The notes under the pieces were generated by a model. It was not told the DNA's origin. It saw nothing but the letters and a program-made list of their open reading frames with translations, and ran no database searches. The position numbers and the translations under genes are program-made. Of a stretch of DNA of 45,123 bases, positions 25,011 through 33,101 are shown in pieces; position 1 is the first letter of the stretch, and the number at the start of each line of letters is the position of its first letter. This DNA comes from an uncultured bacterium (GTDB lineage Bacteria; Chloroflexota; Anaerolineae; J036; Brachytrichaceae): contig CAIXPS010000303.1 in NCBI GenBank assembly GCA_903921365.1, forward strand, positions 1 to 45,123, written 5' to 3'.

Positions 25011-26954
25011 TTACTGGTCGGTCCCGTTGCTTACAATTGGGATAAAGGTCTTGTGCATGACGCCCGGGTTATTTCCTACGAATGGCAGGAAGGTCTTAAA
25101 CACCGACGGCGCTGCCGGCAACTGGGCAACTGGGATGAACGCCTTGAACACCGCAGGCGCGCTTGGCACGGCCACTTCGTTGATCGGCGTGCTCTCCGGC
25201 GCGGTCACCGGCGCTGTTCTCGGCGTCTTGTCCAAAGAAGGTTTGGCAGGTGCGCCTGCAATCGCTATCTGCATGCCGGCAGTGTCACCGCTGCTCATCT
25301 CCAGGTTGTAGACCGAATCCAGGTAGCCATAAACCTCGATTGAGTAGGCCCCGCTCTCCGGCGCTATGAACGTCACCTCATCAATTTGATCGCTGTTCAG
25401 GCTTGCTCTGGAAAATCCTGCAGGACCCCAGACATACAGGTCAGCGTCGCCGCTCAGTGAGTCCAGGTGCACGGTGAAGCGCTCGCCTTGCGCCAGTTCA
25501 CGCTGGTACAGGTGTATGTCGCCGGCGCGGATGTGCTCGCCCTCGCGGATGTAGTCGATGCGCCGCATCGCGAAGTTCAACGAGATGTTGCCCTGTCCAT
25601 CCGCCACCCAGGCCTGAACATAGTGCACGCCGCCGCGATTGATCAGCGTCATCGTAAACGTTTCCTGATACGGGATCCAGCCGCTGCTCTGCACCGCTAC
25701 CCATTGATGCGCGGCTGCGTTGTACATGCGGTCGACCATGTACATGTTCTGCACCCCGGAGCCGCCGGTATCCGTCGCAATCAGCGTAAGGGTGATCAAC
25801 GGGCTATAGGTCACTTTTGCGCCGCCGTTGAGCGTCATGCTAACAACACGTGGCGGCAGGTTATCCCGCAAATTCGGCAGGATCGTGATCGCGCGCATGA
25901 CCTTGTTGTTCAGCTTGTTTGATTCAGTGGGTAACCCATCCGGGACGATCACGGCATAGATGTTGACTGTCAAAGAGTATCCTGTGGTGTTCCAATCGAA
26001 GGACGCTATATCCAGGTTTCCCATACCGGGCGGGATAGGCGGCGTTGTTGCAGTGTGCAGAAGTGTGCCGCCATTGTCCGGGTCGCCGGCGTAAAAACTC
26101 ACCTGCGCTTGCTGCGAAGTCGAAGTCGTGTCGCTGTCGCGATGCACTACCAATCCGAGTTGCGCCGTGTCTCCCTCGTGAATCGTGAATGGCCACATCC
26201 ACAAGTCATCCGGCCCGGCGAAGAAGTCGTTGCTGTGTGGATCGATCACACTATAGGCATTGCTCAGGATTGAGGGTTCGTTTGTGCTCGGGTTGCGCGC
26301 AGTGACATCGTGCGTCCCTGCTGATAAACCGGATGGCGCGACGGCTTGCACGATCATCGGATTAAGCCAGGTGATGTTTTGCAGCAACGTGTTGCCGATG
26401 CTGATCTGGATGCCGGGCTGCATATCGCGCCCAAAGATTGTCACGTCGTTGGGCATGTTGCCTGGGCCGGAGCCCGGGACGATCTGCGCCAATACCGGCG
26501 GCCAGATGGCTTCGACCGTGTAAGCGTTGGTCTTTTCGGCGCATTTCAGGTTCGGGTTGCACAGCCGCAGCGTGTACACGCCAGGCGTCATGCCGGTCGG
26601 GATCGTCGCCCGCACCACGGAGGAGGACACAAACTCAATATTGATTAGTCGGGTAAGCCCAATCGCCACGACCGGCGTGGCTATGAAGTTCGCGCCAGTG
26701 ATGGTCAGACGCGCGGCGACACGAGTCGAACCATGAGTCGGCGTAATGTCACTGATGGTTGGGGATGGCAAAGGCGTCGGTGTTGGCGTCGGTGTCGGTG
26801 TTGGAAGCGGGCTGTCGGTTGGGAGCGGGCTGATCAGCGTTGCGCCATTTGCGCCTCGCAGTTGTGGAAGGAATACGGCTAGCACAATCAGACCTGCTGC
26901 GATAAATACCGCGACCAATTTATCCATCTTGCTGCGTGTAAAGATGCGGGACAT
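25011..26954 (-). CDS. Secreted IPT/TIG and PPC domain protein with Pro-Thr linker
   Basis: From the ATG at 26954 (AGGAAAGAG before it) the protein has 647 residues. It has an N-terminal hydrophobic signal/anchor (about 12-32) and a Pro-Thr linker (about 45-65). Two IPT/TIG Ig-like domains follow (SDITPTHGSTRVAARLTITG, then QIVPGSGPG), then a CARDB-like domain, another Ig-like domain (about 370-460), and a PPC domain (about 480-570, with GDADLYVWGP). The tail carries three related motifs: AVFKAFIPVA, SVFKTFLPFV and VMHKTFIPIV. It is an extracellular adhesive or surface protein; no catalytic domain is seen. Repeated tails of this style are, from memory, common in Chloroflexota exoproteins. Confidence 0.82.
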   Translation of the reverse strand: MSRIFTRSKMDKLVAVFIAAGLIVLAVFLPQLRGANGATLISPLPTDSPLPTPTPTPTPTPLPSPTISDITPTHGSTRVAARLTITGANFIATPVVAIGLTRLINIEFVSSSVVRATIPTGMTPGVYTLRLCNPNLKCAEKTNAYTVEAIWPPVLAQIVPGSGPGNMPNDVTIFGRDMQPGIQISIGNTLLQNITWLNPMIVQAVAPSGLSAGTHDVTARNPSTNEPSILSNAYSVIDPHSNDFFAGPDDLWMWPFTIHEGDTAQLGLVVHRDSDTTSTSQQAQVSFYAGDPDNGGTLLHTATTPPIPPGMGNLDIASFDWNTTGYSLTVNIYAVIVPDGLPTESNKLNNKVMRAITILPNLRDNLPPRVVSMTLNGGAKVTYSPLITLTLIATDTGGSGVQNMYMVDRMYNAAAHQWVAVQSSGWIPYQETFTMTLINRGGVHYVQAWVADGQGNISLNFAMRRIDYIREGEHIRAGDIHLYQRELAQGERFTVHLDSLSGDADLYVWGPAGFSRASLNSDQIDEVTFIAPESGAYSIEVYGYLDSVYNLEMSSGDTAGMQIAIAGAPAKPSLDKTPRTAPVTAPESTPINEVAVPSAPAVFKAFIPVAQLPAAPSVFKTFLPFVGNNPGVMHKTFIPIVSNGTDQ

Positions 26955-27110
26955 ATTCTCTTTCCTCTCTGATGGCCGATGCAAATAAATCCGCCCAGCC
27001 ATTTCATCAAGTTAAGCGCACGAGCTGGTCAGATAAATTGTAACCCTTTTCATAATCAGGGTACTGCCGTGAGGAACACACGCAATAAGCAGTATGGCGT
27101 AACAGCGGTG

Positions 27111-27527
27111 TTATGCCTCGATCACGCGGAAGGTGTGGTCGATTGGCACGGCCTGGCGCATCATCGCGTGCGCACTGCAATACTTCTCAAGCGAGAGGTC
27201 GATAGCGCGCTTGACCGCCTCATGGTCGATCCCATGTCCCGTGACGACGTACTCCAGCGTGATGTGCGTGAATACCCGGGGGTGTTCATCTGCTCGGTCG
27301 GCATGCGCGCGAATCTCAAATGCCGTCACATCCTGGCGCTTCTTCTGCAGGATTGAAATGACATCCATCGCAGTGCAGCCGGCTGTGCCCATCAACAGCA
27401 GTTCCAGCGGACTCGCGCCTTCGGATGGGCCGCCTTCAACATGCGTCCCAATCGGGATGCTGAAGTTTGTCCCGCTGGCGATGCCGGTAAATGCCACATC
27501 GTGCTTCCAGGTTACGCTTGCGTCCAT
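27111..27527 (-). CDS. OsmC family protein (organic hydroperoxide reductase-like)
   Basis: The 138-residue protein has the OsmC/Ohr fold with both redox cysteines: C51 in GTAGCTAMD and C117 in LEKYCSAH. OsmC/Ohr proteins reduce organic hydroperoxides with these thiols. GGAG precedes the ATG, and the gene begins 13 nt after the anti-sigma factor gene. This makes peroxide or thiol stress a likely signal for the sigma/anti-sigma pair. It belongs to the YhfA-like branch by its style, which is less well characterised. Confidence 0.88.
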   Translation of the reverse strand: MDASVTWKHDVAFTGIASGTNFSIPIGTHVEGGPSEGASPLELLLMGTAGCTAMDVISILQKKRQDVTAFEIRAHADRADEHPRVFTHITLEYVVTGHGIDHEAVKRAIDLSLEKYCSAHAMMRQAVPIDHTFRVIEA

Positions 27528-27540
27528 CTCATTTCTCCAT

Positions 27541-27807
27541 TCAGGAAATGTCCTTCAGTAAGTCGGCAAGTTCAAGCCGCGCGAACAGTCGGGCGCGCAC
27601 ATCGTCGGGGACGGGGGGCGCAGGCGCCAGGCTGCGATACAACTCGACGGTCTTGCGCAGCGTGTCGACCACGATCTCACAGCGCTCGCATTCGCCCATA
27701 TGCTGCTCGATCACGTCGCAGATCGATTCATCCAGCGCGCCGTCCACATACTCGGACAGAGACGCCAGCAGCTTGCGGCATTCGGTGTTCGCATGGGTGT
27801 GCGTCAT
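27541..27807 (-). CDS. Zinc-finger anti-sigma factor
   Basis: The 88-residue protein has C10 and the H36-x3-C40-x2-C43 motif of ZAS-family anti-sigma factors, with no membrane helix. It is thus a cytoplasmic anti-sigma factor of the RsrA type, which lets go of its sigma factor when the zinc-thiol centre is oxidised. The start overlaps the sigma gene stop by 4 nt. With OsmC encoded just downstream, a thiol-oxidative switch is a good inference. Confidence 0.88.
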   Translation of the reverse strand: MTHTHANTECRKLLASLSEYVDGALDESICDVIEQHMGECERCEIVVDTLRKTVELYRSLAPAPPVPDDVRARLFARLELADLLKDIS

Positions 27808-28406
27808 GCCGCCTCCTTTATCCGTTCACCATAATACTGCGACAAACGCTCGCGCAGTTGCAGCCGGGCGCGCAACAGGCGCGTTTTCACAGCGGCCTCG
27901 CTGATGCGCAATGCTTCGGCCGTCTCACGCACGGATAGCCCCTCGATGTCGCGCAGCAGAAACACCACCCGTAACGTGGCGGGCAGGCGGTCGATCGCCA
28001 CATCCAGATACTCGCGCGACTCAGTAGTGAGTAATTCCTCTTCGGGCAGACAGCACCAGTCCACGATTTGCACTGGTTCCTGTTCACCGTCAGGGGTTTC
28101 AATCTCTGCGTCCACCGAAACCGCCTCGGGCTTGCGGCGACGCAACGACATAAATGCTTCATTCGAGGCAATTCGATACAGCCAGGTGGAGAAACTGGAA
28201 CGCCCCTCAAAGGTGCTCAGGTTGCGATAGGCCTTGATAAAGGTCTCCTGCAACACATCTTCTGCATCCTGCGGAGTGCCGACAATCTTTAACGCCAGAC
28301 GGTATATGGGCGCCGAATAGGCGTCCACCAGCCGCGCAAACTCAGTTCGATCCCCCTTCTGCAGCGCCGCAAGAGAGTAAACTGCGTCCAACGTTCTTTC
28401 TGGCAT
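27804..28406 (-). CDS. ECF RNA polymerase sigma factor (RpoE-like)
   Basis: The 200-residue protein has region 2 (YRLALKIVGTPQDAEDVLQETF and FSTWLYRIASNEAFM) and region 4 (LPATLRVVFLLRDIEGLS followed by a helix-turn-helix reading EALRISEAAVKTRLLRAR). This is the standard two-region ECF layout. It forms an operon with its anti-sigma factor, and probably also with the upstream xerC, which ends 17 nt before. I see no copy of an ECF-type GGAAC promoter directly before it. Confidence 0.93.
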   Translation of the reverse strand: MPERTLDAVYSLAALQKGDRTEFARLVDAYSAPIYRLALKIVGTPQDAEDVLQETFIKAYRNLSTFEGRSSFSTWLYRIASNEAFMSLRRRKPEAVSVDAEIETPDGEQEPVQIVDWCCLPEEELLTTESREYLDVAIDRLPATLRVVFLLRDIEGLSVRETAEALRISEAAVKTRLLRARLQLRERLSQYYGERIKEAA

Positions 28407-28423
28407 TCAGTTTTTCTCGACCG

Positions 28424-29350
28424 TTATATTGGCTGCAGAGGCTGCAGAGGAATCTCCAGGTCGCGAATCTCTTGCATCACTTTGTTCTCGCCGGCGAGGC
28501 GGGGCTGGTACATCTGCGTCGTCGCAAGATTGGCGTGCCCCAGCCACTCTTGCACGCGGTGCACATCCTGTCCATCGCCCAGCATGTGAGCAGCGCGCGA
28601 GTGGCGCAGCGTGTGTGGGGTGACTTCGCCGTCGATGTGGGCCAAACGCGCATACTGGCGCGTCATCAGCCATACGGCCTGGCGCGTCAACCGCGTGCCC
28701 TGCGGGTTCAGAAATACATAATCTGTGGACACAGGACCCATCAGTTCGGTGCGAGTATGATCCAGATACTCGCGCATGGCATCCATGGCACGGGGCAGTA
28801 GTGGGGCTTTTCGTGGCCGATTGAGGCGGCCGGCGCAGCGCACTTCCTGCATCTCAAGATCAATGTCGCCGAGTCGCAGGTTGATCGCCTCGGAGACGCG
28901 CATGCCGGTGGAGTAAATCACCTCGAGCAATGCCCGGTCGCGGCCGGCGCGCGGAATCGGCGCCTGTGCGGTGGCGTCGATCAGATTGTTGACTTCCTGT
29001 TGCGATAACAGGCGCGGCGCGCGCTTATCCACTCGGGGCGATTTCAGCAGTAGCGTTGGGTCATCGGGCATCTGGCCTTGTTTGTTCAACCAGTGAAATA
29101 GCGTCTTCAGCGCCGCGATTTTGCGCGCAATGGTGGATTTGGTGTAGCCGCGCTTCGTTAGCACTTCTACATAACTCACAATGGTTTCCTGGTTGATGGA
29201 TGCCCAGTCATTCTCTGGCGGGACACTCGTCTTCAAATACTCGATAAATTGCCCCAGGTCGTTTTTATACGCCAATACAGTGTTGACCGACGAACTGCGT
29301 TCGGTTTCCAGGAACTTTAGAAAAACTTCAATTGTGGTTTGCCATTGCAT
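28424..29350 (-). CDS. Tyrosine site-specific recombinase (XerC/XerD-like)
   Basis: The 308-residue protein has the SAM-like N-terminal domain (residues 1-100; FLKFLETERSSSVNTVLAYKNDL). The catalytic domain has Arg in STGMRVSEAINL, H-x-x-R in HTLRHSRAAHML, His in LGHANLATTQMY, and the nucleophile Tyr in the last of these. At the beta-hairpin where XerD has its catalytic Lys (GKGNKER type) this protein reads CAGRLNRPRKAP, so the Lys appears to be Arg or displaced. Length fits XerC/XerD; the role is probably chromosome dimer resolution. The tail has a duplicated LQP. Its promoter is opposite serA. Confidence 0.85.
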   Translation of the reverse strand: MQWQTTIEVFLKFLETERSSSVNTVLAYKNDLGQFIEYLKTSVPPENDWASINQETIVSYVEVLTKRGYTKSTIARKIAALKTLFHWLNKQGQMPDDPTLLLKSPRVDKRAPRLLSQQEVNNLIDATAQAPIPRAGRDRALLEVIYSTGMRVSEAINLRLGDIDLEMQEVRCAGRLNRPRKAPLLPRAMDAMREYLDHTRTELMGPVSTDYVFLNPQGTRLTRQAVWLMTRQYARLAHIDGEVTPHTLRHSRAAHMLGDGQDVHRVQEWLGHANLATTQMYQPRLAGENKVMQEIRDLEIPLQPLQPI

Positions 29351-29370
29351 AAGTACACCCAGTAGCTCGG

Positions 29371-29376
29371 ATTATA
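29371..29376 (-). promoter_or_regulatory. -10 box TATAAT of the xerC-sigma-anti-sigma-osmC operon
   Basis: A perfect TATAAT on the minus strand lies 20 nt before the xerC ATG. Its -35 region falls in the palindrome at 29386-29400. Confidence 0.5.
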
Positions 29377-29385
29377 CAAGACACA

Positions 29386-29400
29386 AAACGCGGCGCGTTT
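29386..29400. promoter_or_regulatory. Palindromic operator shared by the divergent serA and xerC promoters
   Basis: AAACGCG-G-CGCGTTT is a perfect 15-bp palindrome centred at 29393. The minus -10 box (29371-29376) and the plus -10 box (29410-29415) are each exactly 17 nt from that centre, so the palindrome covers both -35 regions symmetrically. A dimeric regulator or an unusual -35 element is the obvious reading. Confidence 0.45.
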
Positions 29401-29409
29401 CCTGCTGGT

Positions 29410-29415
29410 TATAAT
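29410..29415 (+). promoter_or_regulatory. -10 box TATAAT of serA
   Basis: A perfect TATAAT ends 8 nt before the serA ATG at 29424. With no ribosome binding site in this gap, the mRNA is probably leaderless. Confidence 0.5.
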
Positions 29416-29423
29416 GCCCACTA

Positions 29424-31016
29424 ATGTACAAAATCCTCATACCAGATGATCTGTCGGCTGCCGGGCTTGATTTGCTCAAAGCCGATCCACAGGTAGCCGT
29501 CGATGTCGTCAAGAAGATGGCGCGCCCCGAGCTGCTGGCGCGCATTGGCGATTATGATGCACTGATTGTCCGCAGCGAGACAAAGGTTGATGCCGAGGTG
29601 ATCGAACAGGGCGCGCGGCTGCGCGTCGTCGGGCGCGCCGGTATTGGTGTGGATACCATTGATGTCGATGCCGCCACCCGACGCGGTATTATTGTTATGA
29701 ACACACCGCAGGCTAACACCATCGCTACCTGTGAGCACACCATGGCGATGATGCTGGCGCTGACGCGCCATGTGGCGCAGGCCGATGCCAGTCTGCGTCG
29801 TGGCGAGTGGACGCGCAGCAAGTTCATGGGCGCGCAACTGATGGGCAAAACGCTCGGCGTGATCGGCTTCGGGCGCATCGGCAGCCAGGTGGCGCGGCGC
29901 GCACAGGCATTCGGCATGGAGGTGATCGCGTTCGATCCTTACATCAGCGAGGAAACCGCCCGCATCAACAAAGTCGGGCTGGTTGATCTCGATGAACTGC
30001 TCTCACGCAGTGACTACATCACGCTGCATTCGTCGCTTAACACCGGCAGCCGCCACTTGCTGGATGCGGCAGCTCTCGCAAAGATGAAACCCGGCGCATG
30101 CATCGTCAACGTGGCGCGCGGCGCGCTGGTGGATATCGATGCGCTGTATCAGGCGTTGGCGAATAAGAAGCTGGGCGGGGCCGCACTCGATGTGTTTGAA
30201 GAGGAGCCGCCGCCATTCGACCATCCGCTGTTCAAGCTGCCCAACGTGGTGGTCACGCCGCACCTCGGCGCCAGCACGGTCGAGGCGCAACGCGATGTGT
30301 CGATTCAAATGGCCGAACAAATCCTGGATGCGCTGCATGATCGCGAAGTGCGCAATGCGGTGAACTTCCCGCCAATTGACCCCGCGGCGCTGCCCGTCGT
30401 GCGCCCGTACCTGGTGCTGGCGGAACGCCTCGGCGCACTGCAGTCCAGCCTCACCGAGGGACGCCTGACGCGCGTGGAGGTTGAGTACCGCGGCAACGAT
30501 GTGGCGCCGCATGTCAAGCCGTTGACTGTCGCGCTGTTGCGCGGGTTGCTTGTGCCGACACTGGGGCGTGAGCGCGTGAACTACGTCAACGCACCCATCA
30601 TCGCAGCCGAACGCGGCATCGTTGTGTCGCAGGCGCTCAACATCAGCAGCTCGGATTACACCAACCTTGTGTCGTGCCGCGTCACTGCTGGGGATGAAAC
30701 GCACACGATCGCCGGTGTGTTGTTCAATGGCATGCAGCCGCGCGTTGTCCAGATTGATGGCTTCGTCATCGACGCAGTGCCGGAAGGGTTGATGCTGGTC
30801 GTGTCCTCGCACGACGTGCCAGGCGTGATTGGTCACATCGGCACATTACTCGGCGCGCATCATGTCAACATTGCCGAATACCGGCTTGGGCGCACCAGCC
30901 CCGGCCACCATGCGTTGTCAGTGCTGAATTTGGACAGTCCCGTTCCTGATGCGGCGCTTAAAGCGCTCCGCGATCTTCCCGAAGTGATCTGGGTAAAGCA
31001 AATATCGCTCTCGTAA
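29424..31016 (+). CDS. serA: D-3-phosphoglycerate dehydrogenase
   Basis: The 530-residue protein is the long (type I) form of SerA, which oxidises 3-phosphoglycerate to 3-phosphohydroxypyruvate in serine biosynthesis. The substrate domain carries VRSETKVDAEVIE and GRAGIGVDTIDVDAA. The NAD domain has LGVIGFGRIGSQVA, the catalytic Arg in NVARGALVD, the Glu in FEEEPP, and the His in TPHLGAST. The C-terminal part has the intervening ASB domain (about 320-450) and an ACT domain (about 455-528) that normally binds serine for feedback control. It starts without a leader. Confidence 0.95.
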   Translation: MYKILIPDDLSAAGLDLLKADPQVAVDVVKKMARPELLARIGDYDALIVRSETKVDAEVIEQGARLRVVGRAGIGVDTIDVDAATRRGIIVMNTPQANTIATCEHTMAMMLALTRHVAQADASLRRGEWTRSKFMGAQLMGKTLGVIGFGRIGSQVARRAQAFGMEVIAFDPYISEETARINKVGLVDLDELLSRSDYITLHSSLNTGSRHLLDAAALAKMKPGACIVNVARGALVDIDALYQALANKKLGGAALDVFEEEPPPFDHPLFKLPNVVVTPHLGASTVEAQRDVSIQMAEQILDALHDREVRNAVNFPPIDPAALPVVRPYLVLAERLGALQSSLTEGRLTRVEVEYRGNDVAPHVKPLTVALLRGLLVPTLGRERVNYVNAPIIAAERGIVVSQALNISSSDYTNLVSCRVTAGDETHTIAGVLFNGMQPRVVQIDGFVIDAVPEGLMLVVSSHDVPGVIGHIGTLLGAHHVNIAEYRLGRTSPGHHALSVLNLDSPVPDAALKALRDLPEVIWVKQISLS

Positions 31017-31024
31017 TGCATACC

Positions 31025-31077
31025 CCTGCGAAGGTTGGACTTGCACAAAACGTAATCCATAAGCGACCCTTCGCAGG
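31025..31077 (+). promoter_or_regulatory. Inverted repeat between serA and the Xaa-Pro peptidase gene
   Basis: CCTGCGAAGG (31025-31034) pairs exactly with CCTTCGCAGG (31068-31077) around a 33-nt loop. It sits 11 nt before the GAGGTG site of the next gene. No U tract follows, so it may be an mRNA processing or stability element, or a mobile intergenic repeat, rather than a terminator. Confidence 0.35.
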
Positions 31078-31097
31078 ATTGGATATTGAGGTGATGA

Positions 31098-32333
31098 ATG
31101 AAAAGTGATCTCCCACGTTTGATGCAGGAGCGCGACCTTGACGCGCTGGTCGTCATCGGCCCTGATGGTCTGGGCGCCGCCAATACAGCGTTCACATACT
31201 TCACCGGCGGTGCGCATGTCACGAATGGCACGATTGTGGTGAAGCGCGACGGCTCGGCCTATCTGGTATATGCGCCGATGGAGCGCGACGAAGCCGCGAA
31301 GACCGGGCTGGGGCTGATCAGCGCAAGCAACTACAAGATGCCCGAAATCATCCAGCAGTTCAAGGGAGACCGTCTCGCTGCGCGCGTCGAGTACACGCGC
31401 AGGTTGTTCAACGACCTTGGCGTCAGTGGGCGCGTGGGATTTTATGGCGCGGACTCCGTCGGTTCGACCTTCTCATTCCTCGCCGCGCTCAGCCGCGCAG
31501 ACGCTATGCGCGTCGAAGTCGTCACCGAGTACGAGAACGACGTGATCTCGCAGGCGCGCAAGACCAAGGACGCGCAGGAAGTGGCGCAGATTCGCCAGGC
31601 CTGCAAGCTGACTGAGGGCGTGATCGGCGAAACACAAGATTACCTGCGCCGTCACCGCGTGGCTGATGATACGCTGCTCAAGCAGGACGGCGCCCCCCTC
31701 ACCATCGCCGACGTGAAAAGCTTCATCCGCCGCGAGGAAGCCGCTGCCGGGTTGGATGACGCCGGCTGCATTTTCGCCATCGGGCGCGACGCCGGCGTGC
31801 CACATTCGTCCGGCACGCCCACCGATCCGATCCGACTCGGTCAGACGATAGTGTTCGACATCTTCCCGCGCCTGATTGGCGGATACTACGCTGACATAAC
31901 GCGCGCGTGGTGCCTGGGCCATGCGTCCGACGATGTGCTGGCGGCTTACGAACTGGTGATGAAAGTGCACGACGATGTGGCCGTCGCATTCGACACGCAA
32001 CGCTTCACCTACGAGTTCCAGGACATGGCCTGCGACATCTTCGAGGCGCACGGCCACCGCACAATCCGCCAGGACCTCAGTGTGACTAACGGCTATGTGC
32101 ATAGCCTGGGGCACGGCTTCGGGCTGGATATTCACGAGGCGCCGGGAATGGGGATGAAGGGCATGCGCGCAGACGATCGCCTGTTGCCCGGCACGGTCAT
32201 CACTAATGAGCCGGGATTGTACTATCCCGACAAGGGCTGGGGCATCCGCGTCGAGGATGACTACTGGTGCGATCCCGCCGGCCAGTTTGAGTGTCTGACT
32301 TGCTTTGACCGCAGCCTGATCGTGCCGATGTAA
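31098..32333 (+). CDS. M24 family Xaa-Pro aminopeptidase/dipeptidase
   Basis: The 411-residue protein has an N-terminal creatinase-like domain (1-170) and a C-terminal pita-bread domain. The metal ligands are visible: the first Asp in VFDIFPRL, the second in YYADITRAWC, the His in HSLGHGFGLDIHEAP, the Glu in TNEPGLYY, and the last Glu in IRVEDDYWC. It removes residues before proline, probably for peptide turnover in the cytoplasm. GAGGTG precedes the ATG, and serA is 81 nt upstream. Confidence 0.9.
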   Translation: MKSDLPRLMQERDLDALVVIGPDGLGAANTAFTYFTGGAHVTNGTIVVKRDGSAYLVYAPMERDEAAKTGLGLISASNYKMPEIIQQFKGDRLAARVEYTRRLFNDLGVSGRVGFYGADSVGSTFSFLAALSRADAMRVEVVTEYENDVISQARKTKDAQEVAQIRQACKLTEGVIGETQDYLRRHRVADDTLLKQDGAPLTIADVKSFIRREEAAAGLDDAGCIFAIGRDAGVPHSSGTPTDPIRLGQTIVFDIFPRLIGGYYADITRAWCLGHASDDVLAAYELVMKVHDDVAVAFDTQRFTYEFQDMACDIFEAHGHRTIRQDLSVTNGYVHSLGHGFGLDIHEAPGMGMKGMRADDRLLPGTVITNEPGLYYPDKGWGIRVEDDYWCDPAGQFECLTCFDRSLIVPM

Positions 32334-32364
32334 CTGGTTGTGTTATTCCCGCAGCCTGCTCGTG

Positions 32365-32943
32365 TTACTTTGCGGTCGCGAACAAGTTTGTCATATCAGC
32401 AGTGCCGGGTTTGTAGAGTGCGGGAAAGGTCGGGACGGGCGGCGGCGGTATGGCGGCGCGTTCCTGCGGAGTTTTGGCGCGCCTGCGCAGCAATTCCAAC
32501 TTGATGCTTTCCTCGCCTTTGCGCATCGCCCAGTGATGGTTGGCAGAGAAGATCGGTTTCATGATAAACGAGAGAGTGCGCAGCAGCGGCTTATCGGCGT
32601 CGATTTTCCAATCGTAGGTAATATTCACCCATTCGCCATCGGGCTCAAATGTCCAGATGCCGCGCCCGACGAAGTCGCCAGCGGCGACCAGCGTGAAGCC
32701 GCGCGGGTGCACTTCGGTGACGCGGAACTGCCAGCGCAACGTGTATGGCAACCACCCCTTGGTGTACAGCGAGACCACCTTGCCGCAACCCAGCGCGTCG
32801 CCCGGCTCAAGCTGGCGGATGTCCAGGTAAACGGATGGCCACCAGCGCGGAAGTTCGAGCGCATTGCCGATGACTTCCACAACTTCCTGCAAAGTGCTCT
32901 GCACACGCCACACGGTGATGAAGTGATACGCATTCGACGCCAT
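32365..32943 (-). CDS. SRPBCC family protein (polyketide cyclase/START-like)
   Basis: The 192-residue protein fits the START/SRPBCC helix-grip fold. It opens with YHFITVWRVQSTLQEVVEVIGNALELPRWWP, the classic polyketide-cyclase-like strand and helix, and a central LVAAGDFVGRGIWTFEPDGEWVNITYDW follows. Such proteins bind small hydrophobic ligands; no catalytic residue can be assigned. GAGGAAC precedes the ATG. It is 158 nt downstream of the geranylgeranyl-reductase-like gene, with no clear terminator or other feature in that gap. Confidence 0.82.
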   Translation of the reverse strand: MASNAYHFITVWRVQSTLQEVVEVIGNALELPRWWPSVYLDIRQLEPGDALGCGKVVSLYTKGWLPYTLRWQFRVTEVHPRGFTLVAAGDFVGRGIWTFEPDGEWVNITYDWKIDADKPLLRTLSFIMKPIFSANHHWAMRKGEESIKLELLRRRAKTPQERAAIPPPPVPTFPALYKPGTADMTNLFATAK

Positions 32944-33101
32944 TGATTTAGTTCCTCTTATGTTACTGATCCCGACAGACCATGCCGGAATGCCTGTGCA
33001 AACAACTCGCTTGATCTCAGCAAGAGTGTAACGGCAGTGGCTATCGATTTACAGATCAAAACCTGCTCAATTATTGCCCAATATCACCCACCCAGTGCTA
33101 T

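Noticed and set aside
24840-25343. Plus-strand open frame crossing the ARH relic, the palindrome and the end of the IPT/PPC gene
   Set aside because: It spans unrelated elements and has no protein-like composition.
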